DNA from: Pigmentiphaga litoralis | GTDB lineage: Bacteria > Pseudomonadota > Gammaproteobacteria > Burkholderiales > Burkholderiaceae_B | Reading direction: 5' to 3' | DNA: 64,000 nucleotides | NCBI RefSeq assembly: GCF_014651835.1 | Contig: NZ_BMXQ01000003.1 | Coordinates: 248,001 to 312,000, forward strand | Shown here: piece after piece, positions 48,245 through 56,326 of the stretch | Layout of the letters: each line of letters begins with the position of its first letter | Numbering within the stretch: the stretch's first letter is position 1 | Program-made: the position numbers and the translations under genes | Notes under the pieces: model-generated | The model's input: only the letters and a program-made list of their open reading frames with translations | What the model was told of the DNA's origin: nothing | Databases searched by the model: none

Positions 48245-48663
48245 GATCTACCCGGCCCGCCCGGGCGTCAGCGTCGCGAGGTAGACACATGCGCCGCGAA
48301 GCTGGCCCCGGGACCTCAAAAAGAGGGTGTGACCCCGCCCAAGTCACGGTATCTTTGACGCCGCAACACCTTGGATATATTTCAGGGCTGTGTCAGGAAT
48401 CGGGGGTTCGGGTGGAACCCTTTAAGGGAAAATCCTGTCCAACCGGATGGCTTTTCGAGTGACTGACGCCGTGTAGGGTCAGCTACAGTAAGTGCTCTTC
48501 CCTTGCCGGGAAGGGTCATTGAGCGTTCCGCTACGAGCCCGGAGCGCGGGAAGTGCGAGTGAGGCTTGTTGTTCAGCGAAGGCGTCTATCCGATGCCCGG
48601 CTGGCGGGGCATACCTTGCCCCTTGTGCCGACGGTGATGCTTCCGCCTGGCCTGTGAGGTTTT
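48245..48663 (+). other. Leader/intergenic region upstream of the desaturase with alternative hairpins
   Basis: About 420 bases with no supported gene. Near its end ATGCCC (48593-48598) can pair with GGGCAT (48607-48612), or GGGGCA (48606-48611) can instead pair with TGCCCC (48617-48622). The two stems exclude each other. Upstream, TTCCC/GGGAA sits inside GCTC/GAGC (about 48492-48524). The SD-like GAGG lies shortly before the ATG. This might be a regulated leader of the desaturase, but no known riboswitch class was recognised. Confidence 0.4.
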
Positions 48664-49866
48664 ATGGATTGGTTGCTTTCGTTTCTGTCCAACGGCGTGC
48701 TTGACGCCGCATGGTGGCAGATTCTGATTTTTGCTCTGGCTGTCACCCACGTGACGATCCTGAGCGTCACGATTTACCTGCATCGCTGCCAGGCGCATCG
48801 CGGCCTGGATCTGCACCCCGCAGTTTCCCATTTTTTCCGATTCTGGCTTTGGCTGACCACGGGCATGGTCACCAAGGAATGGGTCGCCATCCACCGCAAG
48901 CACCATGCGCGCTGCGAGCGCGACGGCGATCCGCATTCGCCCATGGTGTTCGGCATCGGCAAGGTGTTCTTTGAAGGCGCCGAGCTGTATCGCGCCGAAT
49001 CGAAGGTTGACGAAACGATGGCCAAGTTTGGCCATGGCACGCCCAATGACTGGGTCGAGCGCAATCTGTATTCGCGCTTCCAGTGGCAGGGCGCGGGCCT
49101 GATGATGATCATCGACGTGACGTTGTTCGGCGCGATCGGCCTGACCATCTGGGCCGTCCAGATGATCTGGATTCCTTTCTGGGCAGCCGGCGTCGTCAAC
49201 GGCATTGGCCACTTCTGGGGCTACCGCAACTACGCCAGCCCCGACGCCAGCCGCAATGTCTTCCCATGGGGATTCATCATCGGCGGTGAAGAACTGCACA
49301 ACAACCACCACGCTTATGCCTCATCGGCAAAGTTTTCCAGCAAGTGGTACGAAATCGACGTGGGCTGGGGCTGGATCCGCGCATTTGAAATCCTGGGCCT
49401 GGCCAAGGTCAAGAAGGTCGCGCCCAAGCTGCGCCTGGACGAAGCCAAGCCGGCCATCGACCAGGAAACGCTGCAGGCGGTCATTACGCATCGCTACGAA
49501 ATCATGGCGCGTTATGCGGATCTGCTCAAGCACGCCGCGCACGACGAGATCCAGCGCCTGAAGTCGTCCAAGGCGGCAACGGCGGCGTGGCATCCCCTCA
49601 AGCGCACGCGCAGTTTCCTGCATCTGGCCGATGACGAATCGCTGCCGCCGGCGCATCGTACCGAAGTGGCATCGGTGCTGGCGCAACACCATTCGCTGGC
49701 GACGCTGGTCCAGATGCGCCGCGAGCTGTCGTCGATCTGGGAACGGTCGACTGCGTCAAGCGAGCAATTGTTGAAAGACCTGCAGGATTGGTGCAATCGC
49801 GCGCAGCAAAGTGGGATCGCGCGGCTGGAAGAGTTCTCGGCCCGGCTTCGGAGCTATGCAGCCTGA
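48664..49866 (+). CDS. Membrane fatty-acid (acyl-lipid/acyl-CoA) desaturase
   Basis: Integral-membrane di-iron desaturase of 400 residues, probably introducing a delta-9 double bond to keep membranes fluid. The three histidine boxes are complete: H40-x4-H45 (HRCQAH), H77-x2-HH (HRKHH, 77-81) and H212-x2-HH (HNNHH), with H183 as a further ligand. Four or so membrane segments carry them. The last 150 residues are soluble, charged and probably helical, as in the DesA-like proteins of proteobacteria. It is the only gene between the rsmB end and a terminator. Cold or membrane-stress regulation is plausible but unproven. Confidence 0.93.
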   Translation: MDWLLSFLSNGVLDAAWWQILIFALAVTHVTILSVTIYLHRCQAHRGLDLHPAVSHFFRFWLWLTTGMVTKEWVAIHRKHHARCERDGDPHSPMVFGIGKVFFEGAELYRAESKVDETMAKFGHGTPNDWVERNLYSRFQWQGAGLMMIIDVTLFGAIGLTIWAVQMIWIPFWAAGVVNGIGHFWGYRNYASPDASRNVFPWGFIIGGEELHNNHHAYASSAKFSSKWYEIDVGWGWIRAFEILGLAKVKKVAPKLRLDEAKPAIDQETLQAVITHRYEIMARYADLLKHAAHDEIQRLKSSKAATAAWHPLKRTRSFLHLADDESLPPAHRTEVASVLAQHHSLATLVQMRRELSSIWERSTASSEQLLKDLQDWCNRAQQSGIARLEEFSARLRSYAA

Positions 49867-49903
49867 CCAGGACGTTTTTTCATAAGTAGTCCTAGCGCAT
49901 TAA

Positions 49904-49929
49904 GGGGAGCCGTCAGGCTCCCTTTTTTT
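49904..49929 (+). terminator. Terminator after the desaturase gene
   Basis: GGGAGCC-GTCA-GGCTCCC followed by seven T, about 40 bases after the stop. Confidence 0.92.
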
Positions 49930-50026
49930 CTGTCCTACGCTAGGGAAACGCGGTCGCGCTCGGCGTTGAGTGGCGCGCTTGCGAATTCAGCCGGGTTCGT
50001 CATCGTGCACCTGCCGACGCGGTGGC

Positions 50027-50049
50027 GCAGCGCCCGCATAGGGCGCTGC
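50027..50049. repeat. Strong hairpin in the gap before the 78-residue protein gene
   Basis: GCAGCGCCC-GCATA-GGGCGCTGC is a perfect nine-base stem with a five-base loop. No T run follows, so it is not a normal terminator. It lies about 110 bases upstream of the next start and could be part of a leader or a small RNA. Confidence 0.5.
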
Positions 50050-50159
50050 ATCGGCCCCGCGGGGTGTTTTGACGAGGTCGGGTACGCCCCTTGCTAGTTC
50101 TTCATCAATAGCGGTAATCGCATTCATCCCAATGCCGTTAAACATGTAAGAGGTTGACC

Positions 50160-50396
50160 ATGAGATCCAATGTCGTGCCGATTCCCGTCAAGGACTTCAG
50201 TGAGCAATTTGTCGCAACGCGGCAGATGGCTATCGATGCCTATGTGCACTGGCGCAGCCAGGGTCCGGAAAAACACGATATGACCGCCCATACGCTGGCG
50301 GCCGGTTTGCTGGAGTCCATGAAGGGTGCTCCAGAAGCCGAAAAGGAAGAACTGCTGGCCTTCGTGCTGAGCGAACTCTTCGAAACCATCGAATAA
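50160..50396 (+). CDS. Small acidic protein of unknown function
   Basis: A 78-residue protein I do not recognise. It is soluble and acidic at the C-terminus (APEAEKEELLAFVLSELFETIE), with one predicted helix-rich body and no signal or membrane segment. An AAGAGG ribosome site stands before the ATG, and the reading frame has the codon pattern of the genome, so I think it is real. No clear operon partner: the next gene starts 150 bases on. Confidence 0.6.
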   Translation: MRSNVVPIPVKDFSEQFVATRQMAIDAYVHWRSQGPEKHDMTAHTLAAGLLESMKGAPEAEKEELLAFVLSELFETIE

Positions 50397-50547
50397 GTGC
50401 ATTTTGGCAATTGCGCGCATGGGCATTCAGCTCGTGGGTGGCGCATTGCCAGTCAGGCGGCCTGTGACGCATCGCCGCGGCAACGCGCGCGTTTGGCCGT
50501 ATGTCGGGCGCTGCAGTTCAGGCGCCGCATTACCCAGGAGAATCACG

Positions 50548-50856
50548 ATGACCAAGACACTGAAACTGATTTGCGCAACGACTGCCATGGCGGCCAGCAT
50601 GGCGGCGGGCGGCGTGTTCGCACAAAGCAATCCGCCTGCCGGCGCTGACTCGAAAGGTCGCACGCCGCCGGTCGTATCGCCGCAGCGCGCGGAATCGGGC
50701 GGCGTACGTGACCCCGCAGCCGCAAATACCAATCGCAATACCGCAACGCCCAGCGGCAATGTGGCTGGCGTCGGGCAGGGTGCAACCGGTCAGCGTGGCA
50801 CCACGCAGCTCGACACGCGCAAAGGCCAGGAAAAGGTCACGCGCGACGCCAAGTAA
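50548..50856 (+). CDS. Small secreted hydrophilic protein
   Basis: A 102-residue protein with a clear signal peptide (about 1-25, ending GGVFAQ). The mature part is disordered: rich in G, N, T, P, R and Q, with no aromatic residues and no cysteine. It begins with ATG behind CAGGAGA. Such short secreted low-complexity proteins occur in Alcaligenaceae, but no function is established. It ends in front of a large hairpin and a terminator. Confidence 0.65.
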   Translation: MTKTLKLICATTAMAASMAAGGVFAQSNPPAGADSKGRTPPVVSPQRAESGGVRDPAAANTNRNTATPSGNVAGVGQGATGQRGTTQLDTRKGQEKVTRDAK

Positions 50857-50995
50857 GCGGGTACCGACAGGCTCGCTGTAGCGTTCCGGCAGGCAAGGCC
50901 TGTCGGTGCAGTTCCGCCAGGTTCTCGAGAGTTGCGGTTCAGCCAGGTTCGGAAGGCGTCCGCTCTGCAGCCGGAACGACAACGTCGCGAGAACG

Positions 50996-51023
50996 AAAAA
51001 AATGCCCCGAGGGGCATTTTTTT
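50996..51023. terminator. Terminator between converging genes
   Basis: AAAAAAATGCCCC-GA-GGGGCATTTTTTT is a near-perfect stem with A- and T-runs on both sides, so it can stop transcription from the secreted-protein gene and from rpmG coming the other way. Confidence 0.92.
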
Positions 51024-51116
51024 GGCCCTGGCATGAAGCCTGGGCCGGAAACGATTGAGCAGCGTGCTGTATCCGCTGACCACCGCCTGAAGGAGGCGAC
51101 CAGAGAACCGGCTGGC

Positions 51117-51284
51117 TTACTTCAGCTTCGTTTCTTTGTAGTCCACGTGCTTACGAGCGACCGGATCAAACTTCTTGATCAGCATCTTCTCGGGCGTCGT
51201 GCGCTTGTTCTTGGTGGTGGTGTAGAAATGCCCGGTTCCAGCGGTGGATTCGAGCTTGATCTTTTCGCGTGCGCCTTTGGCCAT
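51117..51284 (-). CDS. rpmG: 50S ribosomal protein L33
   Basis: A 55-residue basic protein of the large ribosomal subunit, too short for long-ORF searches. Its sequence ([20 protein letters not shown] and so on, ending [10 protein letters not shown]) is that of L33 of the type without a zinc-binding cysteine motif. The ATG overlaps no other gene and lies 23 bases after rpmB, with which it forms the usual rpmB-rpmG pair. Confidence 0.97.
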   Translation of the reverse strand: MAKGAREKIKLESTAGTGHFYTTTKNKRTTPEKMLIKKFDPVARKHVDYKETKLK

Positions 51285-51307
51285 GATCTCTTCCTATTAG
51301 CGTGGAA

Positions 51308-51544
51308 TTAAGCGGCTTCGCCGCGGGCGCGCAGTTCAACCAGGACGGATTCGATACCGTTCTTGTCGATCGTACGCAGTGCGTTCGTGCTGACGCGCAG
51401 GCGGACAAAGCGGTTTTCGCTTTCAACCCAGAAACGGCGCGATTGCAGGTTAGGCAAAAAGCGACGCTTGGTCTTGTTGTTCGCGTGCGAAACGTTATTG
51501 CCCGACATCGGGCGCTTACCGGTAACTTGACATACTCGTGCCAT
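51308..51544 (-). CDS. rpmB: 50S ribosomal protein L28
   Basis: A 78-residue ribosomal protein ([20 protein letters not shown], ending [11 protein letters not shown]). The upstream frame is open but not coding; [10 protein letters not shown] is the standard N-terminus. Cotranscribed with rpmG. A strong hairpin lies in its leader. Confidence 0.98.
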   Translation of the reverse strand: MARVCQVTGKRPMSGNNVSHANNKTKRRFLPNLQSRRFWVESENRFVRLRVSTNALRTIDKNGIESVLVELRARGEAA

Positions 51545-51613
51545 AGCGACACCTCTTCTATTTCGTGGAATTCGTGATACGGACAGGGCTGCGCCTAACG
51601 GGGCATCCGGCAT

Positions 51614-51639
51614 GCCGGGCGGGTAAGCACCCGCCCGGC
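51614..51639 (-). promoter_or_regulatory. Perfect hairpin in the rpmB-rpmG leader
   Basis: On the minus strand GCCGGGCGGGT and ACCCGCCCGGC form an 11-base stem with a GCTT tetraloop, about 70 bases upstream of the rpmB ATG and downstream of the likely promoter. No T run follows it. A role in leader control or mRNA stability of the ribosomal operon is possible. Confidence 0.5.
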
Positions 51640-51736
51640 GTGGACGTGAACACTGACCACTGCTGGGCGGATAAGCATGCCGGGCTTGCACGGCTGACTT
51701 GCCGTTGGCTGCACTCAACACGCCGTAAAGCTCACG

Positions 51737-51766
51737 AGCATAGCATGGAAAAACCAATGCAATCAA
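51737..51766 (-). promoter_or_regulatory. Probable sigma-70 promoter of rpmB-rpmG
   Basis: On the minus strand TTGATT (51766-51761) and TATGCT (51742-51737) are 18 bases apart, close to the housekeeping consensus, in an AT-rich patch. It would give a leader of about 185 bases containing the hairpin at 51614-51639. Confidence 0.55.
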
Positions 51767-51802
51767 GCGCTTGTGCCGCTGCATCAAGGGGAACGCCACA
51801 GT

Positions 51803-52492
51803 TTACATTGCGCCGCGTTCCGCCAGGGACGTCGTGGCGGTGCCGGCGACGATGATGTGATCGAGCAGCCGGATGTCGACCAGCGCCAGCGCGTTCTTGA
51901 CGTGCTGCGTCAGGCGTTCGTCGGCCGGGCTGGGCTCAGGATTGCCTGACGGATGGTTGTGCGTCAGGATGACCGAGGCGGCATGCACCCGCAGCGCCTC
52001 GCGCACGATCTCGCGCGGATAGACCATGGTCTGGCCCAGCGTGCCTTCCGACAGCGTCGTGACCTGGATCAGCCGGTTGCGCATATCCAGATAGAGCGCC
52101 AGGCAGCATTCGATCTGCCGGTGCGCCAGGGCCATCGAACAATATTGTTTGACGGCGGACGGGTGGGTGAGCACGTCTTCGCGCTGCAGGGTCTCGGCCA
52201 CTTCGCGCCGCGCCAGTTCCAGGATGGCCTGCAGCTGCCCCACCTTGACCTCGCCCAGTCCGTCGATCGTTCGCAGGTCGTCGCGCGAGGCGGCAAACAG
52301 CCCCCGCAGACCATTGAAGCGCGCAAGCAGCTGCCTGCCCAGTTCGATGGCGTTGCAGCCGGCGGTGCCTGTACGCAACAGCACGGCAAGCAGTTCGGCG
52401 TCGGTCAGGACCGACGGGCCGTGGCGCTGCAGGCGTTCGCGCGGGCGTTCATCGAGAGGGACAGCGTGTTGCAGCGAGGTGGACGAAGCCAT
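51803..52492 (-). CDS. radC: RadC-family JAMM-domain protein
   Basis: A 229-residue protein of the RadC family, with a helix-hairpin-helix region at about 60-90 (FAASRDDLRTIDGLGEVK) and a JAMM/JAB metal-binding domain. The ligands H178, H180 and D191 (ILTHNHPSGNPEPSPAD) are intact. The biochemical role is unsettled; the old DNA-repair name is not well supported. The start used is MASSTSLQHA. It diverges from slpA-ispH, as in Bordetella relatives. Confidence 0.92.
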   Translation of the reverse strand: MASSTSLQHAVPLDERPRERLQRHGPSVLTDAELLAVLLRTGTAGCNAIELGRQLLARFNGLRGLFAASRDDLRTIDGLGEVKVGQLQAILELARREVAETLQREDVLTHPSAVKQYCSMALAHRQIECCLALYLDMRNRLIQVTTLSEGTLGQTMVYPREIVREALRVHAASVILTHNHPSGNPEPSPADERLTQHVKNALALVDIRLLDHIIVAGTATTSLAERGAM

Positions 52493-52635
52493 GATGGGTC
52501 CTGCCGATAGCGGGTTTCTGGAAGAAGGATGACGAGGCGGCAACACCACGCCGGTCCTGTGCCCAAACAAGGTAAAATCGACGTTTTGCCGCATCGTTCC
52601 TGTGTGGCGCACTCGTATCGATACGGTGACATACC

Positions 52636-53109
52636 TTGAGTTCTGCCTCCTCCGATTCGTCCTTGCTCATCCGTGAGGACTCCTACGTAACCCTGCACTA
52701 CCGCATCTCGCTGGCCTCCGGCCCCGGCGAAGGCGAAGTGTTTGCCGATACGTTCACGGGCCGTCCGGCCACGCTGCAACTGGGCGCAGGGCAATGGGCG
52801 CCAGGCATGGAAGGCCCCCTGGTCGGTCATGCCGAAGGCGAGCGCTTCAGTTATACGCTCGCGCCAGTGCATGCCTATGGCGACCGGAATCCCGAATTGA
52901 TCCAGCGCGTCACGCTTGCCATGCTGCGCGAACACGCCGGCGACGAGAACTTCGAGCCGGGCGACCTGGTCGAATTCCAGGCCCCGAACGGCGCGAAATA
53001 CTCCGGCATCTTCAAAGAGAAGGACGCCACGACCGCGGTGTTCGATTTCAACCATCCGCTTGCCGGCCATGCCCTGCAGATCGACGTGGCCATCCTGGGA
53101 GTGATGTAG
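52636..53109 (+). CDS. slpA: FKBP-type peptidyl-prolyl cis-trans isomerase, SlpA-like
   Basis: Cytoplasmic prolyl isomerase/chaperone of 157 residues. The FKBP core (SYVTLHYRISLASGPGEGEV, then LGAGQWAPGMEGPLVGHAEGE) is interrupted by the insert-in-flap domain (about 75-130), as in SlyD/SlpA. It lacks SlyD's histidine-rich tail. Start TTG, followed by SSASSDSS; no nearer ATG is suitable. It ends one base before the ispH ATG, so the two form one unit, an order conserved in many proteobacteria. Confidence 0.93.
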   Translation: MSSASSDSSLLIREDSYVTLHYRISLASGPGEGEVFADTFTGRPATLQLGAGQWAPGMEGPLVGHAEGERFSYTLAPVHAYGDRNPELIQRVTLAMLREHAGDENFEPGDLVEFQAPNGAKYSGIFKEKDATTAVFDFNHPLAGHALQIDVAILGVM

Positions 53110-54132
53110 ATGACTGGTGTTGAGACGACCGTGGCAGACGCCCCGGCCAGCGCCGACGGCCTGGTGGCGCGCGAAACGCGCCGCGCCGTGCCCGTCGACG
53201 TGGTGCTTGCGCAGCCGCGCGGCTTTTGCGCCGGCGTGGATCGCGCGATCGACATCGTCGAGCGCGCCCTGGAACTGTTCGGCGCGCCGATATATGTCCG
53301 CCACGAGATCGTCCACAACCGGTATGTCGTGGAAGACCTGCGCAACAAGGGCGCCATCTTCATCGACGACCTGGAACTCGCGCCGCCCGGGTCCACGGTG
53401 GTGTTCTCGGCCCATGGCGTGCCCAAGGCCGTCCGCCGCGAAGCCGACGGCCGCGAACTGAAAGTGTTTGACGCCACCTGCCCGCTGGTGACCAAGGTGC
53501 ACGTGGAAGTCGCCAAGATGCGCGCCGCCGGCAACGAGATTGTCATGATCGGCCACAAGGGCCATCCTGAAGTCGAAGGCACCCTGGGCCAGTCCGAAGG
53601 CGGCATGTACCTGGTCGAAACGGTCGAAGACGTGCTGGCGCTGCAGGTGACCGATCCGACGCGGCTGGCGTATGTCACGCAGACCACGCTGTCGGTGGAT
53701 GACGCGGCCGAAGTTGCCAACGCCCTGAAGGCGCGCTTTCCGGGCATCGTCGAGCCCAAGCGCAGCGACATCTGTTATGCCACCCAGAACCGCCAGGATG
53801 CCGTCAAGATCATGGCGCCCGAATGCGATCTGGTGCTGGTGGTGGGCAGCGTCAACAGTTCCAATTCGAACCGGCTGCGTGAAGTGGCCGAGCGCAAGGG
53901 CGCCATGTCCTTCCTGATCGACGGTCCGCAAGACATCGATCCGTCATGGCTGACCAACCGCAGCCGCGTCGGCGTGACGGCAGGAGCCTCGGCGCCGGAA
54001 TTGCTGGTGCAGCAGGTGATCGCGCGGCTCAAGGAACTGGGCGCCGTGTCGGTCCGGACCATGGACGGCGCGGAAGAGGGCGTGTCCTTCCCGCTGCCCA
54101 AAGGCCTGTCGCGCAAGGTGGACCTGACTTAG
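53110..54132 (+). CDS. ispH: 4-hydroxy-3-methylbut-2-enyl diphosphate reductase
   Basis: Iron-sulfur enzyme for the last step of the MEP isoprenoid pathway, giving IPP and DMAPP. The three cluster cysteines are C40 (GFCAGV), C124 (DATCPLV) and C222 (DICYATQNR); the catalytic glutamate is in HPEVEG. 340 residues, with an N-terminal extension of about 28 residues relative to E. coli IspH. The ATG directly follows the slpA stop. Confidence 0.98.
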   Translation: MTGVETTVADAPASADGLVARETRRAVPVDVVLAQPRGFCAGVDRAIDIVERALELFGAPIYVRHEIVHNRYVVEDLRNKGAIFIDDLELAPPGSTVVFSAHGVPKAVRREADGRELKVFDATCPLVTKVHVEVAKMRAAGNEIVMIGHKGHPEVEGTLGQSEGGMYLVETVEDVLALQVTDPTRLAYVTQTTLSVDDAAEVANALKARFPGIVEPKRSDICYATQNRQDAVKIMAPECDLVLVVGSVNSSNSNRLREVAERKGAMSFLIDGPQDIDPSWLTNRSRVGVTAGASAPELLVQQVIARLKELGAVSVRTMDGAEEGVSFPLPKGLSRKVDLT

Positions 54133-54180
54133 GGCATGCGGGGATCCGAACGTGGCCTACACAAAGAAAATCTGCACCCC

Positions 54181-54210
54181 TTGAATTTCATCTGATTTCT
54201 TTGCTAGAAT
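54181..54210 (+). promoter_or_regulatory. Probable promoter of tRNA-Thr
   Basis: TTGAAT (54181-54186) and TAGAAT (54205-54210) are 18 bases apart in an AT-rich patch just upstream of the tRNA gene. Transcription would start about 70 bases before the mature 5' end. Confidence 0.5.
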
Positions 54211-54288
54211 TGCGGGCTACGCTACAGAGCAGCAAAGCTGGATCGGCAACGCCGGTTCATGTCGTGCCTCTGGCAGCGGGTGGTACAA

Positions 54289-54364
54289 GCCGATGTAGCT
54301 CAGTTGGTAGAGCAGCGCATTCGTAATGCGAAGGTCGTCAGTTCGATTCCGATCATCGGCACCA
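54289..54364 (+). tRNA. tRNA-Thr (anticodon CGT)
   Basis: A 76-base cloverleaf ending in an encoded CCA. The acceptor stem is GCCGATG/CATCGGC; the D arm is GCTC/GAGC with AGTTGGTA between; the anticodon loop is TTCGTAA, giving CGT and reading ACG. The sequence closely resembles E. coli tRNA-Thr CGT. The T stem (GTCAG/CCGAT) contains one A-C mismatch. A terminator follows. Confidence 0.96.
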
Positions 54365-54409
54365 ATCTGAAAGACGAAGATCGAGTCTGCTCGATCGGCG
54401 GATTTCTTG

Positions 54410-54464
54410 AAGCCCCGCAGTATTGACCCAGGTTAAGCCTTGGTCGGTGCTGCGGGGCTTTTTC
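54410..54464 (+). terminator. Terminator after tRNA-Thr
   Basis: AGCCCCGCAG (54411-54420) pairs perfectly with CTGCGGGGCT (54450-54459), followed by TTTTT. The loop is long (29 bases). Confidence 0.8.
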
Positions 54465-54528
54465 TTGCCTGCAGAATGAGTCGGTTCGGCCGCATCGGCA
54501 GACGGGTCGGCCGGGTCCGCCAGCTTGC

Positions 54529-55095
54529 TCAACGCACCAGGTTGTACAGGATCCGTACGGTCGCCAGCACCAGGCCGTCGTTGATCATCCACGACACGAT
54601 CAACTCCAGCACCACCGCCAGCGCCACCGACGCCAGCAGGGGCAGCAAGCGCGCCACCCAGAATCCGATCATGACGAAGCCGGTGTCCGCCAAGGAATTC
54701 AGGATGCTGTCGCCGTCATAGTCGGGCGCGGCGTTGGCGGCGTTGTCCATGAGCTGAATCACCCACGGTGTGTTCTCCATCACTTCCCAGACCGTGCTAC
54801 TGAACACCGCCAGCAGTGCCAGATCAGCCACGCGCCACGTCGGCCGCAACCACCGAAAACCCCGCGACAGGGCGATCCCGAAAATGAGGTGCAACAACGA
54901 GTAGGGGTCCGCCACCTGCTGGGAATTCTGAGCGGCGTCCGATCCGGTTTGCCAGAGCGACACCACGCCGCACGGGCAGATGGCGCTGCGGCCCACCAGC
55001 ACGAGCCACAGCACGTGGATCGCGAGCAGAAAGGGGATCAGGAATTTGCCGAACGGCTTGGCGGGAGTTAAGACTTGGTCGGAGGGATAGGCCAC
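54529..55095 (-). CDS. DUF2585 family membrane protein
   Basis: A polytopic inner-membrane protein of 188 residues with the chosen GTG start, with about five hydrophobic segments. The conserved core AICPCGVVSLWQTGSDAAQN and FSSTVWEVMENTPWVIQL, with DYDGDSILNSLADT between membrane helices, marks the DUF2585 (UPF0314) family, whose function is unknown. No operon partner is evident. The ORF is open upstream to a TTG at 55134, so the start is uncertain. Confidence 0.85.
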   Translation of the reverse strand: MAYPSDQVLTPAKPFGKFLIPFLLAIHVLWLVLVGRSAICPCGVVSLWQTGSDAAQNSQQVADPYSLLHLIFGIALSRGFRWLRPTWRVADLALLAVFSSTVWEVMENTPWVIQLMDNAANAAPDYDGDSILNSLADTGFVMIGFWVARLLPLLASVALAVVLELIVSWMINDGLVLATVRILYNLVR

Positions 55096-55240
55096 GCGTC
55101 GGCTCTCAGGACATCGATGGCTGTGCCTGCGCAAGCAAGGTGCCTAGCCGAGAGCAAGAATAGGGCAGGGCGGCCGATACGCTGCAACGACCTGGCGACG
55201 ACAGGCCCGGGACCCGCAAGAACGCGTCAGGCGTCCAACG

Positions 55241-55408
55241 TCAGTTCTGCTCCGGCCGGTAGTCCTGTTCGATGGCAGCCCGCCTTCCGTGCCGGAACCA
55301 CCAGGCGGCCGTCGCTACACCGGCCAGGTAGGCAAGGATGGCAAAGGCCATCAACATCAAGGGATTCATGATTGACGGGTGGAAGATCATCGGATCCAGG
55401 GCCGACAT
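55241..55408 (-). CDS. Small single-span membrane protein
   Basis: A 55-residue protein (MSALDPMIFHPSIMNPLMLM and onward) with one strong membrane helix (about 15-38), then a basic and polar tail (WWFRHGRRAAIEQDYRPEQN). The ATG has an excellent ribosome site (GAAGGAG), which is why I accept it; the longer frame upstream is not supported. Function unknown. It could be a small subunit of a larger complex, but nothing nearby names one. Confidence 0.6.
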   Translation of the reverse strand: MSALDPMIFHPSIMNPLMLMAFAILAYLAGVATAAWWFRHGRRAAIEQDYRPEQN

Positions 55409-55633
55409 GGCAGCTCCTTCAAGACAGTTGGCACAGTTTCGCCAAATGTCACAGATGCGCCCATCGGCGAAAGGGCCCAAAGGAGTAGCAAGATGCGCCC
55501 TAGTCCTGATGTCGGAGCCTGTCGTAGGCCGGTCCGTGCAGTTCGGGGTGTAGCCTCATCCGGGTTACCCCTGCGGCAGGGGTCGTTGCCAGTGCGCGGG
55601 TTCCCCCTGCATCCACCTTGCATCCACCCTTGA

Positions 55634-56122
55634 TCAGCTTCCTTGCCTGACTGACAGCACGTCCAGCACGGAGGTTTGCTGCTTGATCGATCCCAGGACA
55701 ATGTTCGACTGGATATCACGCACGCCCGGCGCGCGGTACAGCCGGTTGACGATGAAGTCCGAGTAATGGCTTACATCGCGCGTGCGTACCACCAGCATGT
55801 AATTGGCGCCGCCTGTCACGATGCGGGCCGACACGACTTCCGGCCAATCCTGCAGGGCCGACACGAACGTCTCGTGCCAGTTGGGGACTTCGTGGCGCAT
55901 GGACACGTGGACGACGGCTTCGACTTCCAGGCCGAGCTTGACCGGATCGAGCACGCATTGATAGCCGCTGATGACGCCTGCGTCTTCGAGCAGCTTGACG
56001 CGCCGCAGGCAGGCCGAGGGCGAGAGCGCAATACGCGCCGCCAGGTCCTGGTTGCTGATGCGGCCTTCGGCCTGCAGGCACTCAAGGATGCGAAGATCGA
56101 TCTTGTCGAGATTTGGTCGCAT
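55634..56122 (-). CDS. Lrp/AsnC-family regulator, probably of tryptophan catabolism (KynR-like)
   Basis: A 162-residue regulator. The N-terminal winged HTH (about 5-60: DLRILECLQAEGRISNQDLA, ALSPSACLRRVKLLEDAGVI) is followed by the ligand-binding RAM/AsnC domain (about 70-150). The ATG behind GAAAGGA is used; an upstream ATG would add an unsupported 25 residues. It is divergent from kynA across about 200 bases, the arrangement seen for KynR, which responds to kynurenine in other proteobacteria. The ligand here is inferred from that position. Confidence 0.88.
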   Translation of the reverse strand: MRPNLDKIDLRILECLQAEGRISNQDLAARIALSPSACLRRVKLLEDAGVISGYQCVLDPVKLGLEVEAVVHVSMRHEVPNWHETFVSALQDWPEVVSARIVTGGANYMLVVRTRDVSHYSDFIVNRLYRAPGVRDIQSNIVLGSIKQQTSVLDVLSVRQGS

Positions 56123-56281
56123 GAATCGTCCTTTCAAGTGCGTTGCACGAAATATCCTGCGGTTATTGGATGATAAACGCCGCATGAACGCCAGCACATT
56201 CGATGCGCCCTTCTATAAGATGGAGTCATGTTGCTGCACTGCAGATGTCATTGCCGCAAGCGATCCGCCCCACTGTTGCAG

Positions 56282-56310
56282 ACCCCGTCACCCCGTCACC
56301 CCGTCACCCC
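56282..56310. repeat. 8-base tandem repeat in the kynA leader
   Basis: ACCCCGTC is present three times in perfect tandem (56282-56305), followed by a partial ACCCC. It ends 17 bases before the kynA ATG, where the ribosome site should be, so changes in copy number could alter initiation. Confidence 0.85.
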
Positions 56311-56326
56311 CGACACCGAGACCGCC

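Noticed and set aside
48245..48663. Possible 6S RNA or known riboswitch upstream of the desaturase
   Set aside because: Hairpins are present, but I could not match the closing stem and central bubble of 6S RNA or any riboswitch core.
54289..54464. Integration site at the tRNA gene
   Set aside because: No repeat of the tRNA 3' end is visible downstream, and there is no integrase or phage gene nearby.
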